In this document: positions 63,670 to 64,000 of the stretch, in pieces
How positions within the stretch are numbered: position 1 is the first letter of the stretch
Layout: each line of letters begins with the position of its first letter
Source of the DNA: Hyphomicrobiales bacterium
GTDB lineage: Bacteria > Pseudomonadota > Alphaproteobacteria > Rhizobiales > Rhizobiaceae
DNA length: 64,000 nucleotides
NCBI GenBank assembly: GCA_900473795.1
Contig: UCMT01000011.1
Location: 29,534-93,533, forward strand
Direction: 5' to 3'
The notes under the pieces: model-generated
What the model saw: the letters and a program-made list of their open reading frames with translations, nothing else
Databases searched by the model: none
What the model was told of the DNA's origin: nothing
Position numbers and translations under genes: made by a program

Positions 63670-64000
63670 TTATACCTTCTTGCGTCCTTTCTGACGATAG
63701 ACGTCGACGACGACGGCGGCGATGATGATCAGGCCCTTGACGACTTCCTGGTAGTAGGCGTCGACGCGCAGGAAGGTGAAGCCGGAGGTCATGACGCCGA
63801 GGATGACGGTACCGATGACGGTGCCGGTGATGCGGCCGACGCCGCCGGTGAGCGACGTGCCGCCGATGACGGTGGCGGCGATGGCGTCGAGTTCGTACAT
63901 CACGCCCATGCCGGCCTGCGCCGTCTGGGCACGGGCTGCCGTCACCACGCCGGCGAGCCCGGCCAGCATGCCGGCGATCGCATAGACCTTGACCAGATGC
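63670..64000 (-). CDS. Sugar ABC transporter permease (RbsC/AraH type), 5' part outside the window
   Basis: The C-terminal 109 residues of an inner-membrane permease of the ribose/xylose class: VYAIAGMLAGLAGVVTAARA, ELDAIAATVIGGTSLTGGVG and RITGTVIGTVILGVMTSG are family hallmarks, then a last membrane segment (VVKGLIIIAAVVVDVYRQ). The frame stays open to base 64000, so the gene continues upstream. Substrate unknown. Confidence 0.92.
   Translation of the reverse strand, partial: HLVKVYAIAGMLAGLAGVVTAARAQTAQAGMGVMYELDAIAATVIGGTSLTGGVGRITGTVIGTVILGVMTSGFTFLRVDAYYQEVVKGLIIIAAVVVDVYRQKGRKKV

Noticed and set aside
63368..63725. Short plus-strand frames after pcaF
   Set aside because: No ribosome site; they run through the terminator and into the antisense of the permease gene.

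Overview
The window reads as chromosomal DNA (or a large replicon) of a GC-rich alphaproteobacterium, most likely Rhizobiaceae (Rhizobium, Ensifer or Agrobacterium type). The reasons are the dense catabolic operons with ABC importers, the monocarboxylate permease MctP with its own two-component pair, a HWE-family histidine kinase, an EcfG-type promoter motif, a GH127 operon suited to plant cell-wall arabinans, and the pca genes run by an IclR-type regulator. All names rest on motif reading and family memory; no database search was possible.

Layout. 1-7.5 kb: the end of a chemoreceptor gene, a small unknown gene, and a 5-kb gene whose whole 1684-residue product is built from about 211 octapeptides organised into 136-residue (408-bp) super-repeats. 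7.7-15 kb: one minus-strand operon, lacI - binding protein - two permeases - GH127 beta-L-arabinofuranosidase - ATPase, with paired palindromic operators upstream of lacI and a terminator after the ATPase gene. 15-19.7 kb: an accessory patch with a radical SAM/TPR protein overlapping a polysaccharide pyruvyl transferase, a frameshifted gene, an IS66 remnant and a secreted ankyrin protein. 19.8-23.9 kb: the mct locus (kinase, regulator, DUF3311, MctP). 24-30.3 kb: a small membrane protein, a candidate small RNA, a large orphan effector-like protein, an unknown gene and a GH25 lipoprotein. 30.5-33.5 kb: a 27-residue membrane peptide behind an EcfG-like promoter, then a LOV-like HWE kinase, a single-domain response regulator and an AI-2E-type transporter.

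33.5-40.1 kb: glyoxylate-to-glycerate pathway (IclR regulator divergent from gcl, hyi, glxR and glycerate kinase). 40.4-41.9 kb: IS110 remnant and two SUKH-type immunity genes. 41.9-50.4 kb: a BaiN-type flavoprotein divergent from a complete leucine/isovalerate degradation operon (ivd, mccB, ridA-like, mccA, HMG-CoA lyase, methylglutaconyl-CoA hydratase). 50.4-51.4 kb: Xre-RES toxin-antitoxin pair. 51.5-56.4 kb: fatty acid desaturase, PhnD-like protein, TetR/MFS efflux pair, SDR. 56.5-59.6 kb: cobalamin riboswitch and a corrinoid ABC importer. 59.7-63.4 kb: pcaR divergent from pcaIJF. The window ends inside a sugar ABC permease.

Most of the window is orthodox carbon catabolism that channels plant-derived compounds (arabinosides, monocarboxylates, glyoxylate, leucine, aromatics) to central metabolism. 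The parts least explained by known families are the all-octad repeat protein (2443-7497), the radical SAM/pyruvyl transferase pair (15553-17903), the orphan effector-like protein (25119-27950) and the EcfG-preceded micropeptide (30703-30786).
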